Counted from the stretch's first letter, positions 15,858 to 25,915 are shown. The stretch is 42,113 nucleotides of DNA from Paenibacillus sp. TCA20 (GCF_000732325.1 NZ_BBIW01000024.1:1-42113), one strand, 5' to 3'. Numbers and translations: made by a program. The notes: generated from the sequence alone by a model not told the origin.

Positions 15858-18800
15858 TTATGGATTCATGATATTTGCTAAGTTGAACATCATTTGTGCA
15901 CTTTCGGCACGAGTACCGACGCCAAATGGTCTGAACTCATCTGCCGAGAATCCGTTAACCACACCTAACTTATTAGCGACCATAATTGCTTGTACTGCCC
16001 ATTGAGGAGAATCCGCCAGATCCGTATATTCAGCATCGCCTGCTTCTGGCTTCTCACCTGTTTTGAAGGTATAAGCACGAATGATCATAGCAGCCATCTC
16101 CTGACGAGTGATCCTCTGTGCAGGAGCAAATGAACCATCTGTGTAGCCCTGTACGATTCCTGCATCCGCTGCTAAGCCTACTTCGTTTGCAAACCATTGA
16201 TCTGAGGTAATGTCTGTAAATTCTGCTTGTGCTTCTCCTTCAAGATTAAGCAGCCTTGCCAGCATTGTAGCAAATTCGGCTCTCGTAACGGTACGATTCG
16301 GCTCAAAGCGTTCCGTGGTCGTGCCTTCAACAATCTGCCTTGCCGCAAGCTGTTTCACAGCCGATTCTGCCCAATGGCCCACAGGCAGGTCAGTAAACGA
16401 TTTATTATACTCCATTGCTGCATAGAAGCTAAAATGATTCAGCTCTGCTGTAACCCAGCCATTCCGAACCGTTCCGCCCATATAGGTTACAGAGCCATCA
16501 CTTTCGCCGTAGTATATTCCAGTTAAAGCGGGATTAGCTCCTTCCGGAATAGGAAGTGAAATAACGATAGGTTCTTCAACTTCAAATTCATTGAGTGTTA
16601 TTACTTTACCGTTACTTGGCTCTAGAGACAGCGTGAGGTCATATGCTCCTCCTATTTGAAGATTTGCTCCGTACCGGTCTTCTGCCTGACTCAGCCAGGA
16701 GGAGACTTCCGCCTCATCAGCAGCCTTGGCTCTTAGTACAATCGTGCTGTCTGCCAGCTGCTCATCTGATGCCAGATCAGCAAACTTCCGCAATACTTCC
16801 GATGGAATTACAAGCCTAATATTATTGGCCTGAACCGTAATGCTCTTTCCTTCGGCAAGTTCGGCTGCCTTGCCTGGCATCACAAGCTCGGTGAATGAAT
16901 TGCTGCCCATCGAGAATTGAATCTGTTCCTCTGAGCCAAGTGCATTCAGGTCTTCCTCTGAAACAATCAGCTGACCCGGTGTATTACTTGCTTCTTCTTC
17001 ACCATTGCCATTATTGCTTCCGTTATCTTCGTTGCTTCCATTGCCGCTCTCGCTGTTATCCTCATCAGGGCCTGTAGTGTCGGAAGACGGTTCTACACGT
17101 AAAGCTTGAGACGCAGACTCTTCTCCGTATACCGCTGTAATCACAGTCTCGCCCTTGCGATGTGTACGGATCAGACCATTCGCATCAATTGAAGCCACAT
17201 TATCGTTGCTGCTGCTGAATTTCACGCCTTCGGTGATCTCCGATACAGTACCATCACTGTAATAACCATTGACGAGAGCCTTTGCTGTATCATTCACTTC
17301 AAGCCTCGATGGAATGCCTGTGAGCTCAATTCGTTCTAAATCAACTGCAGGCTGTTCCTCGTCAAGCACCGTAAGGGTGAATGCATTGCTAAACTCCCCA
17401 TACACAGCTGAAATAACGGTTACTCCTTCACGGAGTGCAGTAATGGTGCCTTCGGAATCGATGGCTGCCACCGTTTCCTCGCTGCTCGTATATTGCACGC
17501 CTTCAGTCAGAGGATGCAAGCTGTTATCCGTATACACAGCCTGCGTCACTGTCGCCGAGGTTTCGCCAACTTGGAGCTGTTCCGGACCGGAGAACTGGAT
17601 GTAGGCAAGCTCAGGCTCCAGTTGCTCTTCTATGACCTGCAGATCATAATCATCAGTCAGCCCGCCATACTTAGCCGTAATCTTGACCATGCCTTCGGTA
17701 AGTGCTGTTACCACTCCGAGCTCGTCCACTTCCGCAATGGCTGGATCCGCGCTTTGGTACTGAACGCCTTCCGTTATCGGCATGCGCTCACCCGATGCGT
17801 AGACAGCTTCCACTACCGTCGTATCTGTTTCTCCCGGCTTCAGCCATGGTTTCCCTTTAAGCTCGATAGCCACCGGCGCTTCCGCATCAGTAATATGAAG
17901 TTTAATATCACCGAATCGGTTCGGCGAGGACTTACTTGTGGCACGAATCACAACATCTCCGCTCTTTATTGCTTTTACTACGCCGCTTTCGGAGACCTCG
18001 ACTAATCCTTCCAAACCTTCTTTCGCCTGTTCTTCGGATAGTTCTGTTACGGACCATTCCATATCTTCAGGCAGCATGCCGTTGACACTGAGCTGTAATT
18101 CTTCGCCTACTTGTATTTCGCTTGTTGGAGCTTCTACGGTATACATAGGATTCTCAAGTACGGCTTTATCCACTAATTTGCCATCAACCGTTTTGGTCGT
18201 TACCGTCAGGGTATCTCCATCCACTTCGACGGAAGAGTACATTTGTATATCCTCATCTACGACAACATCTTGGAAATACCGTTCGGTTCGCTCATAAAAC
18301 TTTGGACCTGTAGCACCTGGAATGATATACGTCGTGCCTTCACGCTCACCTACAATCTCATGGTTATAGAGCGGATAAGTACGCAAGTAAATATGATCAT
18401 GGCCATTCATGACCAGGTCTACATTATATTTGTCAAACACCGGAGTCCACGCGGTACGCACATTCTCTGTATCGTAAATGCTTGCATACGGCCCGCGGTG
18501 GAAGAAGACCAGCTTCCATTGCTTATCCGTATTCTCCAGATCGGCCTCAAGCCATGCCTTCTGTTCTTCAATTTCGTATTCACTGTTCAGAACAGAGATA
18601 TGCATGTTTTTATAGTCGAAGGAGTAGTTCGTTCCTTTCTGATTCTGGGAACCATTCTGCGGATGGTTGAAATGAGCCAGGAAATCCCCGTTCTTCTTCG
18701 TCCCTGTCACCTCGTGGTTACCCACCAACGTAACTGCGGTCAGATTCATCAGCTCTTCCTGGACTTGAGAGAACCACCAGTTCCATTCCTTCTCCTTGAA

Positions 18801-21800
18801 GCCATTATCGACCATATCCCCTACATGAACCATAAATTCGGCATCCGGTTGCTCCGCAATTGCGGCATCCATCGTGCGTCCCCACAGCTCAAAGCCTGCA
18901 AGATCAGCAGCCTGGGAATCCCCGAACACAAGGAATTTTGTATAATCGCCTGTATCCGGCGCTGTTGTAAAGGAGCCTTGCTCGCTGTAATGCTCTGTAC
19001 CATCGCCTACACGATATACGTAAGCCGTTCCCGGCTTAAGCACGTCCGCGCTTGCTTTATGAACACGAATGGTGCCAATGTCCAATGTATTGAACAGACT
19101 GCTATCACCGCTCAAGCGAATTACATCCGGTTGATTAAATCCTGCAAATCCCTCCTCTTCGGCAATTTCCACTACCGTTTCGTTTACACTTGGATGTGTG
19201 TGCCAGTTAAAGCTGCGCGAGATGGTCGGATCCTCACCCATCCCGACTGTAATATTGTATGGCGTTTCCGTACCTGCAAGCGAGGAGGTCGTAAATTCTG
19301 AAACCAGACTGTGCTGCCGATCTTTTATCGCCTGCACATCATAGCTCTTCATTGCTTCCGTGAGCTGACCTGTACGAAGCTGACCTGATGCATCCGTAAC
19401 CAGCGTCCCGTCGCCAACTTCAGCTCCATCTGCAAACAGCTTAGCGCCTTCTACCGGTTGGCCATTCTCATCGGTCACTGTAAAGGTGGTAACATAATTT
19501 TGAGCGATATTTTCGTCCCACTGAAGTAACAGCTCATGCTTGATCTCGGACTTCAGGGACGCTCCTCGATAAGACTTCGGTTCATTCGAACCTACCATAT
19601 CAAGCTCCGATGAACGGAAAGCAATAGCATTCGATCCCGAAGCTGTGCCATTCACTGTATACGAAATTTGAGCGATGATATCTTCATCAGTAAGAGACGC
19701 CGACTCCAAACCGCTGAACTGCATACGAGCAACGCCTGTCTCAGCGTCAACGGACCGCGTAATCTGTGATTCCGCCAGCTTATCGCCTTTTACTACAGAG
19801 ATGTCTTTAACGAAGGCTGTATCGAATCCCAGCTCTAGATGACCGCCGGTAAGCAAATCCACCTGGTCAGCTGAAATGTCAACCGTATAAGTATGTCCCG
19901 CATATACTTGCTCTGGCGTAGTATAACGGAACTTGGGAGCTCCTGTATCTACAGTGAAGTTCCATTCCTTGATCGTCTGATTGCCGGACAGATCGCGGAC
20001 CGCAAGCTTCACCGTATGATATCCATCCTCCAGCGGAAGCCCAGGCGTGTAGCTGATACGACCTTCCGGCGGATATAGCGTATGCGCTACTTGCTCCCCG
20101 TCGATATACATCCGAATCTTGGAAGGATCAATAAGAGTCGTTCCTGGATGAACCTCTACGTCCCAGCCGGCGTCAGCCGCATGTGCGTGAATGACAGGTG
20201 TGCCTGTCGTTACTGCTGTATCTTCAGAAGGCGTCACATCCGTAATGACTGGAGGCTCGTGATCCTCGTCAAGAGGCCCGTAGACGGCCCTGATTTGGTC
20301 GATATAGATCGCACCTGCCGTCTTTTTGTTATTATTGGTTTCCATATAGCGAACCGGCAAGTCCATGGTAAGCGGTGTTGTTTTCCCTGCCGGTATATTG
20401 GCCTCAACATACTTCCAGCCTGTCCAATCCACACCATAATCGGCACCTGTAAAATCGATCGCAAAGGCCGCATTGTTGCCGTCACGTACTTGTGCCCGAA
20501 GCCAGTGCTTTTGTCCGTCGCCGTATACCCACATTCCAATCTTCTGCGGATACCCGGGAATTTGAATATTTTCTGCTTTGCTATTTGCGGATACATAGGC
20601 TCCCGATGTACCTGTCATACCAACAAAATCATAGGAAAGCTTAATCGAACCGTCCCCCGAACGGACGTAATCCGGATCGGTATTCAAGTCAACCTTGACC
20701 GAATTGTATGCCGCTCCACTAGCTTTATAGCTATCGATGCTCTCAAACTCTTCCAGCACAACCGGCGGTACTCCTACATTAACTTCCATTGAGGTCTCGA
20801 TGCCTTTGTAGCTGACAAAAATAATACCCGATTGGCCGCCCTCATTCGTCGAATGAAACACACCATTATCATCAATTGTGCCAATATCACCTTCTACCCG
20901 CCATTCAAATACATCATTGCTCGATTGAATAACTTGGCCGTCCCGCAATGCTGTTACGGTCAGCTTCTCATTAACGCCGGTATTATAAGTCTTAATATCA
21001 TCCAGGAACTCAAGCTCCGTAATTTGATCCACGACCTCAACTTCCGCCGTGCCTTCAAGACCGCCTGCAGATGCAGACACCTGACCGGCAACGGCATTTT
21101 GTCCGGCGGTGAGTACCCCATCCTCCGAAATAGTTCCTAGGTCAGGAGATACCGACCAAGTGACAGCACCTTCGTGTTCAGCAGGATGACCTGTCTGATC
21201 AACCGCTGCTGCATTATATTCGTAGGAAGAGCCCGCCAGGATACGTTCCTCACCTGGTGTTACAGCAAGCCTTGATGCAGCCCCCTCCGGCGCCGTGTTC
21301 ACAAGCAGCAGTCCGTTGCCCGTTGCGCGCTCACCGCCGTCAGAACCCCGGTTCAGCATCTGCACATCCGATGTACCCGGCATCCGGGCTACGAACGTTG
21401 AAGAACCCCCTCCGTCCAGATTCATGGCGTTCACAACGCCGATATCGGCCAAAATTTTGGCAAGCTCCTCTGTCGTTACACCTTCGCTGAAGCCGGGTGC
21501 ACGTCCGTCAATTTCAAACAGCACGATGGAGCCGTCAGCCTTTGTCCCAATAGCCGTACGCGGGTGCACGCCCTCTGGGCCCACACCAGTCTGTACTACA
21601 CCGTCCTTCACGAGAGGCCCCTGTCCACTGATTACCATGCTTGCGTCCTGCCATTCACCATCCAGCTCGAAGCTGGCCGTCAGTTCATCACCTGCTGCCA
21701 GGGAGCTGACAACCGGCAGCTTCGTTCCGGATGCAGACAAGACAACATTACCTTCAGCAATCGGTGCGTCACCTTGATTCGCACGAACCTCCAGCACCTT

Positions 21801-22496
21801 CAGCTTCATTGTTTGTCCGCTCTTTACATCACCCTCCTGCACTTGCAGCACAACCTCAGTGCCAGATGCATTTGTTTTCGTGGATGTATAAAAGTCCGGT
21901 GTGTATAGTGTCAGATGATTGTTCTCTCTGTAACGATTTATGCTCGTCAGATTGGTCTGAGTACCGTCAATGGTCACCGACATCGTCAGCTTAGGCTTAC
22001 CGTAAACCGAGGTCCCGTCTTCCTTGAGCCCAAAGGCAAAAGAGCTGGAACCACTGTTCAAGATTCGGCCTTGATCAACAAAGAGGCCATTCGGTACACC
22101 AGTTCCGTAGCCTGACAGGTCATAGAAGTCTCCGTTAATGCCCGCGATAACGCGGTTTCCTGGAGCATCTGTATGCTCCGCCATTTCCGACACGCCCTCC
22201 ATACCATATACGTATCCGCCTTTTGTACCTGCACGCAGGTCCAATTGGGGTGAATCCGGATTAAACTCGACGAAATGCATTTTTTCGAGACCCCGCTCGA
22301 TCTCCATGTCATACCAAGTATAATCTGCGCCTGGAGCGAGCTCTGTTTTTCTTACATCCAAAACACGGCCGAATGCCGTATCCGGTGCTTCTGACAGGGC
22401 CGCATAAACGCTGCCTAGCGGCTGCAGCATAAAGAATAATGCCAGCAGAAAGGCAAGGAAAGCTTGTCCTGATCTGCGATACCAACGAATCATCAT
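15858..22496 (-). CDS. Giant S-layer protein: phosphodiester glycosidase + metallophosphoesterase + Big2 + SLH
   Basis: 2212-residue secreted, S-layer-anchored protein. In order: signal peptide (1-33, ending VYA-A); NAGPA-type phosphodiester glycosidase domain (about 94-400; GDFYDL, HPRTAIGTKADG, NLDGGGSST); two Ig-like domains (to about 575); a sugar-binding-like beta domain (580-742); an Ig domain; a cohesin-like domain (855-985); a short prealbumin-like domain; an FN3-like domain (about 1090-1180); a calcineurin-type phosphoesterase (1185-1415) with D1193, GD1227, GN1260H1261, H1333 and GH1366-D-H1368 all present; four Big2-like repeats (1460-1805); an acidic N/G/S-rich linker; a pre-SLH domain; three SLH motifs (2033-2212). 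GAGGAG 6 nt before ATG 22496 fixes the start. Likely releases phosphate and sugars from extracellular polymers. Substrate unknown. Confidence 0.92.
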   Translation of the reverse strand: MMIRWYRRSGQAFLAFLLALFFMLQPLGSVYAALSEAPDTAFGRVLDVRKTELAPGADYTWYDMEIERGLEKMHFVEFNPDSPQLDLRAGTKGGYVYGMEGVSEMAEHTDAPGNRVIAGINGDFYDLSGYGTGVPNGLFVDQGRILNSGSSSFAFGLKEDGTSVYGKPKLTMSVTIDGTQTNLTSINRYRENNHLTLYTPDFYTSTKTNASGTEVVLQVQEGDVKSGQTMKLKVLEVRANQGDAPIAEGNVVLSASGTKLPVVSSLAAGDELTASFELDGEWQDASMVISGQGPLVKDGVVQTGVGPEGVHPRTAIGTKADGSIVLFEIDGRAPGFSEGVTTEELAKILADIGVVNAMNLDGGGSSTFVARMPGTSDVQMLNRGSDGGERATGNGLLLVNTAPEGAASRLAVTPGEERILAGSSYEYNAAAVDQTGHPAEHEGAVTWSVSPDLGTISEDGVLTAGQNAVAGQVSASAGGLEGTAEVEVVDQITELEFLDDIKTYNTGVNEKLTVTALRDGQVIQSSNDVFEWRVEGDIGTIDDNGVFHSTNEGGQSGIIFVSYKGIETSMEVNVGVPPVVLEEFESIDSYKASGAAYNSVKVDLNTDPDYVRSGDGSIKLSYDFVGMTGTSGAYVSANSKAENIQIPGYPQKIGMWVYGDGQKHWLRAQVRDGNNAAFAIDFTGADYGVDWTGWKYVEANIPAGKTTPLTMDLPVRYMETNNNKKTAGAIYIDQIRAVYGPLDEDHEPPVITDVTPSEDTAVTTGTPVIHAHAADAGWDVEVHPGTTLIDPSKIRMYIDGEQVAHTLYPPEGRISYTPGLPLEDGYHTVKLAVRDLSGNQTIKEWNFTVDTGAPKFRYTTPEQVYAGHTYTVDISADQVDLLTGGHLELGFDTAFVKDISVVKGDKLAESQITRSVDAETGVARMQFSGLESASLTDEDIIAQISYTVNGTASGSNAIAFRSSELDMVGSNEPKSYRGASLKSEIKHELLLQWDENIAQNYVTTFTVTDENGQPVEGAKLFADGAEVGDGTLVTDASGQLRTGQLTEAMKSYDVQAIKDRQHSLVSEFTTSSLAGTETPYNITVGMGEDPTISRSFNWHTHPSVNETVVEIAEEEGFAGFNQPDVIRLSGDSSLFNTLDIGTIRVHKASADVLKPGTAYVYRVGDGTEHYSEQGSFTTAPDTGDYTKFLVFGDSQAADLAGFELWGRTMDAAIAEQPDAEFMVHVGDMVDNGFKEKEWNWWFSQVQEELMNLTAVTLVGNHEVTGTKKNGDFLAHFNHPQNGSQNQKGTNYSFDYKNMHISVLNSEYEIEEQKAWLEADLENTDKQWKLVFFHRGPYASIYDTENVRTAWTPVFDKYNVDLVMNGHDHIYLRTYPLYNHEIVGEREGTTYIIPGATGPKFYERTERYFQDVVVDEDIQMYSSVEVDGDTLTVTTKTVDGKLVDKAVLENPMYTVEAPTSEIQVGEELQLSVNGMLPEDMEWSVTELSEEQAKEGLEGLVEVSESGVVKAIKSGDVVIRATSKSSPNRFGDIKLHITDAEAPVAIELKGKPWLKPGETDTTVVEAVYASGERMPITEGVQYQSADPAIAEVDELGVVTALTEGMVKITAKYGGLTDDYDLQVIEEQLEPELAYIQFSGPEQLQVGETSATVTQAVYTDNSLHPLTEGVQYTSSEETVAAIDSEGTITALREGVTVISAVYGEFSNAFTLTVLDEEQPAVDLERIELTGIPSRLEVNDTAKALVNGYYSDGTVSEITEGVKFSSSNDNVASIDANGLIRTHRKGETVITAVYGEESASQALRVEPSSDTTGPDEDNSESGNGSNEDNGSNNGNGEEEASNTPGQLIVSEEDLNALGSEEQIQFSMGSNSFTELVMPGKAAELAEGKSITVQANNIRLVIPSEVLRKFADLASDEQLADSTIVLRAKAADEAEVSSWLSQAEDRYGANLQIGGAYDLTLSLEPSNGKVITLNEFEVEEPIVISLPIPEGANPALTGIYYGESDGSVTYMGGTVRNGWVTAELNHFSFYAAMEYNKSFTDLPVGHWAESAVKQLAARQIVEGTTTERFEPNRTVTRAEFATMLARLLNLEGEAQAEFTDITSDQWFANEVGLAADAGIVQGYTDGSFAPAQRITRQEMAAMIIRAYTFKTGEKPEAGDAEYTDLADSPQWAVQAIMVANKLGVVNGFSADEFRPFGVGTRAESAQMMFNLANIMNP

Positions 22497-22548
22497 TTCT
22501 TTCTCCTCTCCCGAGTGTTGTATATTATTTTTTCGCTCTACCAAATTG

Positions 22549-22565
22549 TAGTAATGAATTGTTAA
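22549..22565 (-). promoter_or_regulatory. Possible PhoP-box half-sites before the giant phosphoesterase gene
   Basis: On the minus strand TTAACA (22560-22565) and TTACTA (22549-22554) stand 11 bp apart, the spacing of Bacillus PhoP boxes (TTAACA-N5-TTAACA). Only two half-sites fit, one with mismatches, so this is speculative. Confidence 0.25.
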
Positions 22566-22602
22566 CTTAACTAAAGGGTTTTGTAACCAAAGCCCCTTAG
22601 AA

Positions 22603-22650
22603 ATATAAAAGGTATTCGGAACGCCGCCTTAGACGACAATCAGAATACCT
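22603..22650 (-). terminator. Probable terminator after the MFS gene
   Basis: 8-bp stem AGGTATTC/GAATACCT (minus strand) enclosing a 25-nt loop, followed by TTTTATATTT. It lies just past the MFS stop at 22657. Confidence 0.6.
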
Positions 22651-22656
22651 CGATCA

Positions 22657-23925
22657 CTAAACAGATAACGAATGATTCTCAGCAATCAATGAGCTCTCGT
22701 TGACATTTTTGGAATTTGGCAGCCCACGGGTCGTTTTATCATAGAACCAATAGACCCCTACCAAGAGTACAATAATTCCGCTTAACGTAATTACTTGTGC
22801 TGGACTAATGAATTGACCCAGAATCCCTCCGGCCAATGACCCCAGCGGCATGGCTACGCCACTTAGACTATACGAGGCAGAGAACACACGACCAAGCAGA
22901 TGCTGCGGGATACCTTTTTGAAGATACGTATTGATCAGAATATTCGTTATGCCCCCAGGAAACCATGCGAGTCCATAAATCGTGATGGCTATCCCTACAT
23001 TAGAGGTCAGCATCGAAACCGACCACAGCACTCCACTTGTTACAAATGCAGCAGCATAAATTTTGCCCATACCGTATCGTTCAAGCTTCAGATAAGGAGC
23101 AAGAAGAGCACCAAGCATACTGCCGACAGCCTGCGCCATAAGCAGGAATCCATAAACCTCAGCTCCACCATGCATCCTGCCAAACTCCGGCAGTACAACG
23201 AACGTGGCTCCGCCGACACAATTGATCACGATCACGCCCATCAGCAGACGAGAAACGGATTTACTTAACAATATTCTGACACCTTCAACAAGCTCAACTT
23301 TGTAATTACTGAAGAACGTGCGCAGATGGAAAGTGTCTTCAGATTCCTTCTTAGGAATCTTCGGCAGGCGAATCATGGAGAAGATAATAGTTCCCATGAC
23401 GAACATGACAGAATCCAGCAAGTAGATGGATACTGCACCGAAAGCGACAATGATAACACCAGAAACGGCGTTACATGCTGTATCAATACCTTGATTGGCA
23501 AAGGTGAATAAAGAGTTGGCTTTGGATAAGTCTTTGGATTCAACAAATTTGGGTAGTGCGGATACTTGTGCAGGATATACGAACATATTCAGGGAGGATA
23601 GAATTGGGAAGATAATCAAGACAAGGCCTACGGTCAGAAAGCCCATATAATCCGCCAATGGAATGAGCAGCAGGATCACTGCCTGTGAGAGCTGTGTCAC
23701 TATTAATAATCTGCGAATCGATATCCGATCAATGATCGGTCCGGAGATGAATTGGATAAACCTTGGAAAGATAGATAGAAAGCCCGCGAGTCCGGTATAC
23801 AAAGTAGATCCTCCGAGCTCCGATACAAGCCACATGGCTGCCACAGCGTACAGAGAGTCACCGATGTTCGTGATGACCCTTCCCAGAAACATAAACCAGA
23901 AGTTCCTATTCGTCCACAGACTCAT
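22657..23925 (-). CDS. MFS transporter (macrolide-efflux-like)
   Basis: 422-residue major facilitator with about 12 hydrophobic segments. N-terminal LWTNRNFWFMFLGRVITNIGDSLYAVAAMWLV is typical of the MFS_3/MefA-like drug exporters of Firmicutes; cytoplasmic loop GPIIDRISIRRLL matches the conserved loop 2-3 pattern. The start ATG 23925 overlaps the stop of the upstream ArsR-type gene by 4 nt (ATGA), so the two are translated together, and the regulator presumably controls the exporter. Substrate unknown. Confidence 0.9.
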   Translation of the reverse strand: MSLWTNRNFWFMFLGRVITNIGDSLYAVAAMWLVSELGGSTLYTGLAGFLSIFPRFIQFISGPIIDRISIRRLLIVTQLSQAVILLLIPLADYMGFLTVGLVLIIFPILSSLNMFVYPAQVSALPKFVESKDLSKANSLFTFANQGIDTACNAVSGVIIVAFGAVSIYLLDSVMFVMGTIIFSMIRLPKIPKKESEDTFHLRTFFSNYKVELVEGVRILLSKSVSRLLMGVIVINCVGGATFVVLPEFGRMHGGAEVYGFLLMAQAVGSMLGALLAPYLKLERYGMGKIYAAAFVTSGVLWSVSMLTSNVGIAITIYGLAWFPGGITNILINTYLQKGIPQHLLGRVFSASYSLSGVAMPLGSLAGGILGQFISPAQVITLSGIIVLLVGVYWFYDKTTRGLPNSKNVNESSLIAENHSLSV

Positions 23926-24446
23926 TCATTTGTCTCCTTCTCCACAGGCTGATCATCCTGTGACTCAACAGATTTGATCATCACACCGATACTGAACTCC
24001 TCATATTCGCCATTTTCTTGTTTACCGGATGTTTTCTGCACCCATTGCTCGAGAAAGGCCTTGAATTCCTCTGTCAGCTCTGCTTCCTGCTCTTTAGTTA
24101 ACATGAGCCGAAGATTGATTGTCGTTGATTTTTTTGATGAATAGCCTGCGCTGATTACAGGATCGAGGGCCTCTGGAGATGACGAATTAAACCATTTCGA
24201 TCTGGATTGGTAGTACTTCTCTGTAACACCGCCGATCTTCTTCTCCTCCACAAGGTCGAGTAATCCCCCTTCGTACAGCTTAGTGATGTGATAATGCACG
24301 TTCCCGCCCGACTCGCCCAATAGGTCTGCTACTTGCTTTGCCGTTCTAGGGGTCGTGGTCAATTGCCCTATAATCTTCACCCGAAGTGCATTTCCAAGCA
24401 GCTTGGATTGCTCAATAGATACATTCAGCATGTTGTTATCACTCAT
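23922..24446 (-). CDS. ArsR-type winged-helix regulator
   Basis: 174-residue ArsR/HTH_20-like regulator. The winged helix is in the first ~90 residues (LGNALRVKIIGQLTTTPRTAKQVADLLGESGGNVHYHITKLYEGGLLDLVEEKK). The C-terminal half has the helical extension seen in YcgE/YdfF-like regulators. No metal-binding ELCVCDL motif, so it is not a metal sensor of the SmtB kind. Start ATG 24446 with GGGAGG about 10 nt upstream. Dyads with ATCTAA half-sites just upstream are probable autoregulatory sites. Encodes the likely regulator of the overlapping MFS exporter. Confidence 0.87.
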   Translation of the reverse strand: MSDNNMLNVSIEQSKLLGNALRVKIIGQLTTTPRTAKQVADLLGESGGNVHYHITKLYEGGLLDLVEEKKIGGVTEKYYQSRSKWFNSSSPEALDPVISAGYSSKKSTTINLRLMLTKEQEAELTEEFKAFLEQWVQKTSGKQENGEYEEFSIGVMIKSVESQDDQPVEKETNE

Positions 24447-24469
24447 TAGGTTTACCTCCCATAACTACA

Positions 24470-24507
24470 ATCTAATTATTTAGATCATCAATCTGTGAAT
24501 TTAGATT
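24470..24507 (-). promoter_or_regulatory. Candidate operator of the ArsR-type regulator
   Basis: Perfect dyad ATCTAA-N4-TTAGAT (24470-24485) and, one helical turn or two away, an imperfect copy ATCTGTGAATTTAGAT (24491-24506). It lies 24-60 nt before the start codon, in the promoter region. Confidence 0.55.
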
Positions 24508-24683
24508 ATCAGAACAGGAAAAGTTTGTAAATAGGCATTTTAGAAAAAATAGCCTTATGTCCCATTGATCCGTTTATCCTCCCTCTTTTATTCTAAGACA
24601 ATACGAATTATTATAGAGGTTAGGGCTTAATAGATTTTATTGAATCTATGATAAAGTCCTCAATTAGGAGGAATCAGGCAGTC

Positions 24684-25901
24684 ATGTTAAAAACAGAGTA
24701 CATTGATGTTCTTTCAGTGATCTCACATAAGCTGTATGATTCTGCTGCGAATGTGATGAATACAGCCAGCAAGCTAATACCCGCTAACACATTTTGCATA
24801 GCTAACCTGGATCATCTATCTACGAAAGTGCTCAAATCATTTAATCGCGACAAGCTTATTCTTGAAGAAGGACTAGTCGTCGATAATGCAGAGTCGTATT
24901 GTGCTCTCGTTACCGAGCATGCACAGGGGCCGCTTATCATTGATAATAATCTGACCCATCCCTTAACCAAGGATATGGATGCAACTCAATTCGTTGGGGG
25001 CTGCTCTTTCATTGGGGTGCCGATACGCAATGAGAAGGGGGAATTTTATGGCTCCCTCTGTTCCTTTGATCAAGGATTTTACCGCTATCAGCAGCGAGAT
25101 GTTGATCTTCTTCTCTCCCTGTCTTCCTTCTATACAGATCTTCTTGAGCTTGAGTCCACCCTTGACCGGTTACAGATCGCCGAGCAAGCTGCCGAGCAGG
25201 TTCTCGACAATAAAAAAAATCTGCTGGCCGTGCTCAGTCATGAAATCCGTACACCGATGAATGGGGTGCTGGGTATGGCCGATTTGCTCAAATCTACCGA
25301 ATTGAATGAGGACCAAACTCTATACGTCAATGTTATTGAGGAGAGCGGCAATCATTTGTTGAACATGATGGACCAGATACTGGAGTATTCCAAGATGGAA
25401 GCTGGTGCCATCACAATCGAGAATCATCCTTTTCAATTAAGTGAAGTCGTTGAGCATGTTATACAGCTGTTCACTCCCGAAGCGCAGAAAAAGGGAATTC
25501 GATTATATGCGGAATACCATGTAAGTCAGGATTTAGTACTGCATGGAGACAGTCAAAAAACGCGTCAAATCTTAATTAACTTACTTGGAAACGCCATCAA
25601 GTTCACCGAGCAGGGCGAAGTCGGTATCTCGGTTCGAGTTGAGAATGGCAGAGAGAACGCCTCGAATATTTGCTTTGAAGTAAGAGATACAGGGGTTGGC
25701 ATTCCTGCGGATCGAATCGATCTTCTCTTCAAATCCTTCTCCCAAATTCATAGCAACCCAGGTAAATTCGGAGGAGCAGGACTTGGCCTGTCCATTTGCA
25801 AACACCTGGCTGAATTAATGGGCGGGTCGGTGTGGCTTGCAGAAACGAGCGAGCTCGGAAGCCGGTTTATATTTAAATTTTGCAGCTGCACAGCCTCATA
25901 A
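24684..25901 (+). CDS. Soluble GAF-domain sensor histidine kinase
   Basis: 405-residue cytoplasmic kinase with a GAF-like sensor domain (about residues 5-155), a short coiled coil, HisKA with phospho-acceptor H186 (VLSHEIRTPMNGVLG) and HATPase_c (NLLGNAIKF, DTGVGIP, GGAGLGLSICKHLAELMGG). No transmembrane segment and no receiver domain. The frame is open from an ATG at 24648, but AGGAGG lies 12 nt before ATG 24684, which I prefer. No response regulator is encoded nearby, so the kinase is an orphan in this window. Confidence 0.9.
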   Translation: MLKTEYIDVLSVISHKLYDSAANVMNTASKLIPANTFCIANLDHLSTKVLKSFNRDKLILEEGLVVDNAESYCALVTEHAQGPLIIDNNLTHPLTKDMDATQFVGGCSFIGVPIRNEKGEFYGSLCSFDQGFYRYQQRDVDLLLSLSSFYTDLLELESTLDRLQIAEQAAEQVLDNKKNLLAVLSHEIRTPMNGVLGMADLLKSTELNEDQTLYVNVIEESGNHLLNMMDQILEYSKMEAGAITIENHPFQLSEVVEHVIQLFTPEAQKKGIRLYAEYHVSQDLVLHGDSQKTRQILINLLGNAIKFTEQGEVGISVRVENGRENASNICFEVRDTGVGIPADRIDLLFKSFSQIHSNPGKFGGAGLGLSICKHLAELMGGSVWLAETSELGSRFIFKFCSCTAS

Positions 25902-25915
25902 GATATTCAATAAAC

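Noticed and set aside
18243..19301. 352-codon plus-strand frame inside the giant SLH gene
   Set aside because: It is antisense to the well-supported metallophosphoesterase region, has no ribosome site or domain I recognise, and has a shadow-like composition.
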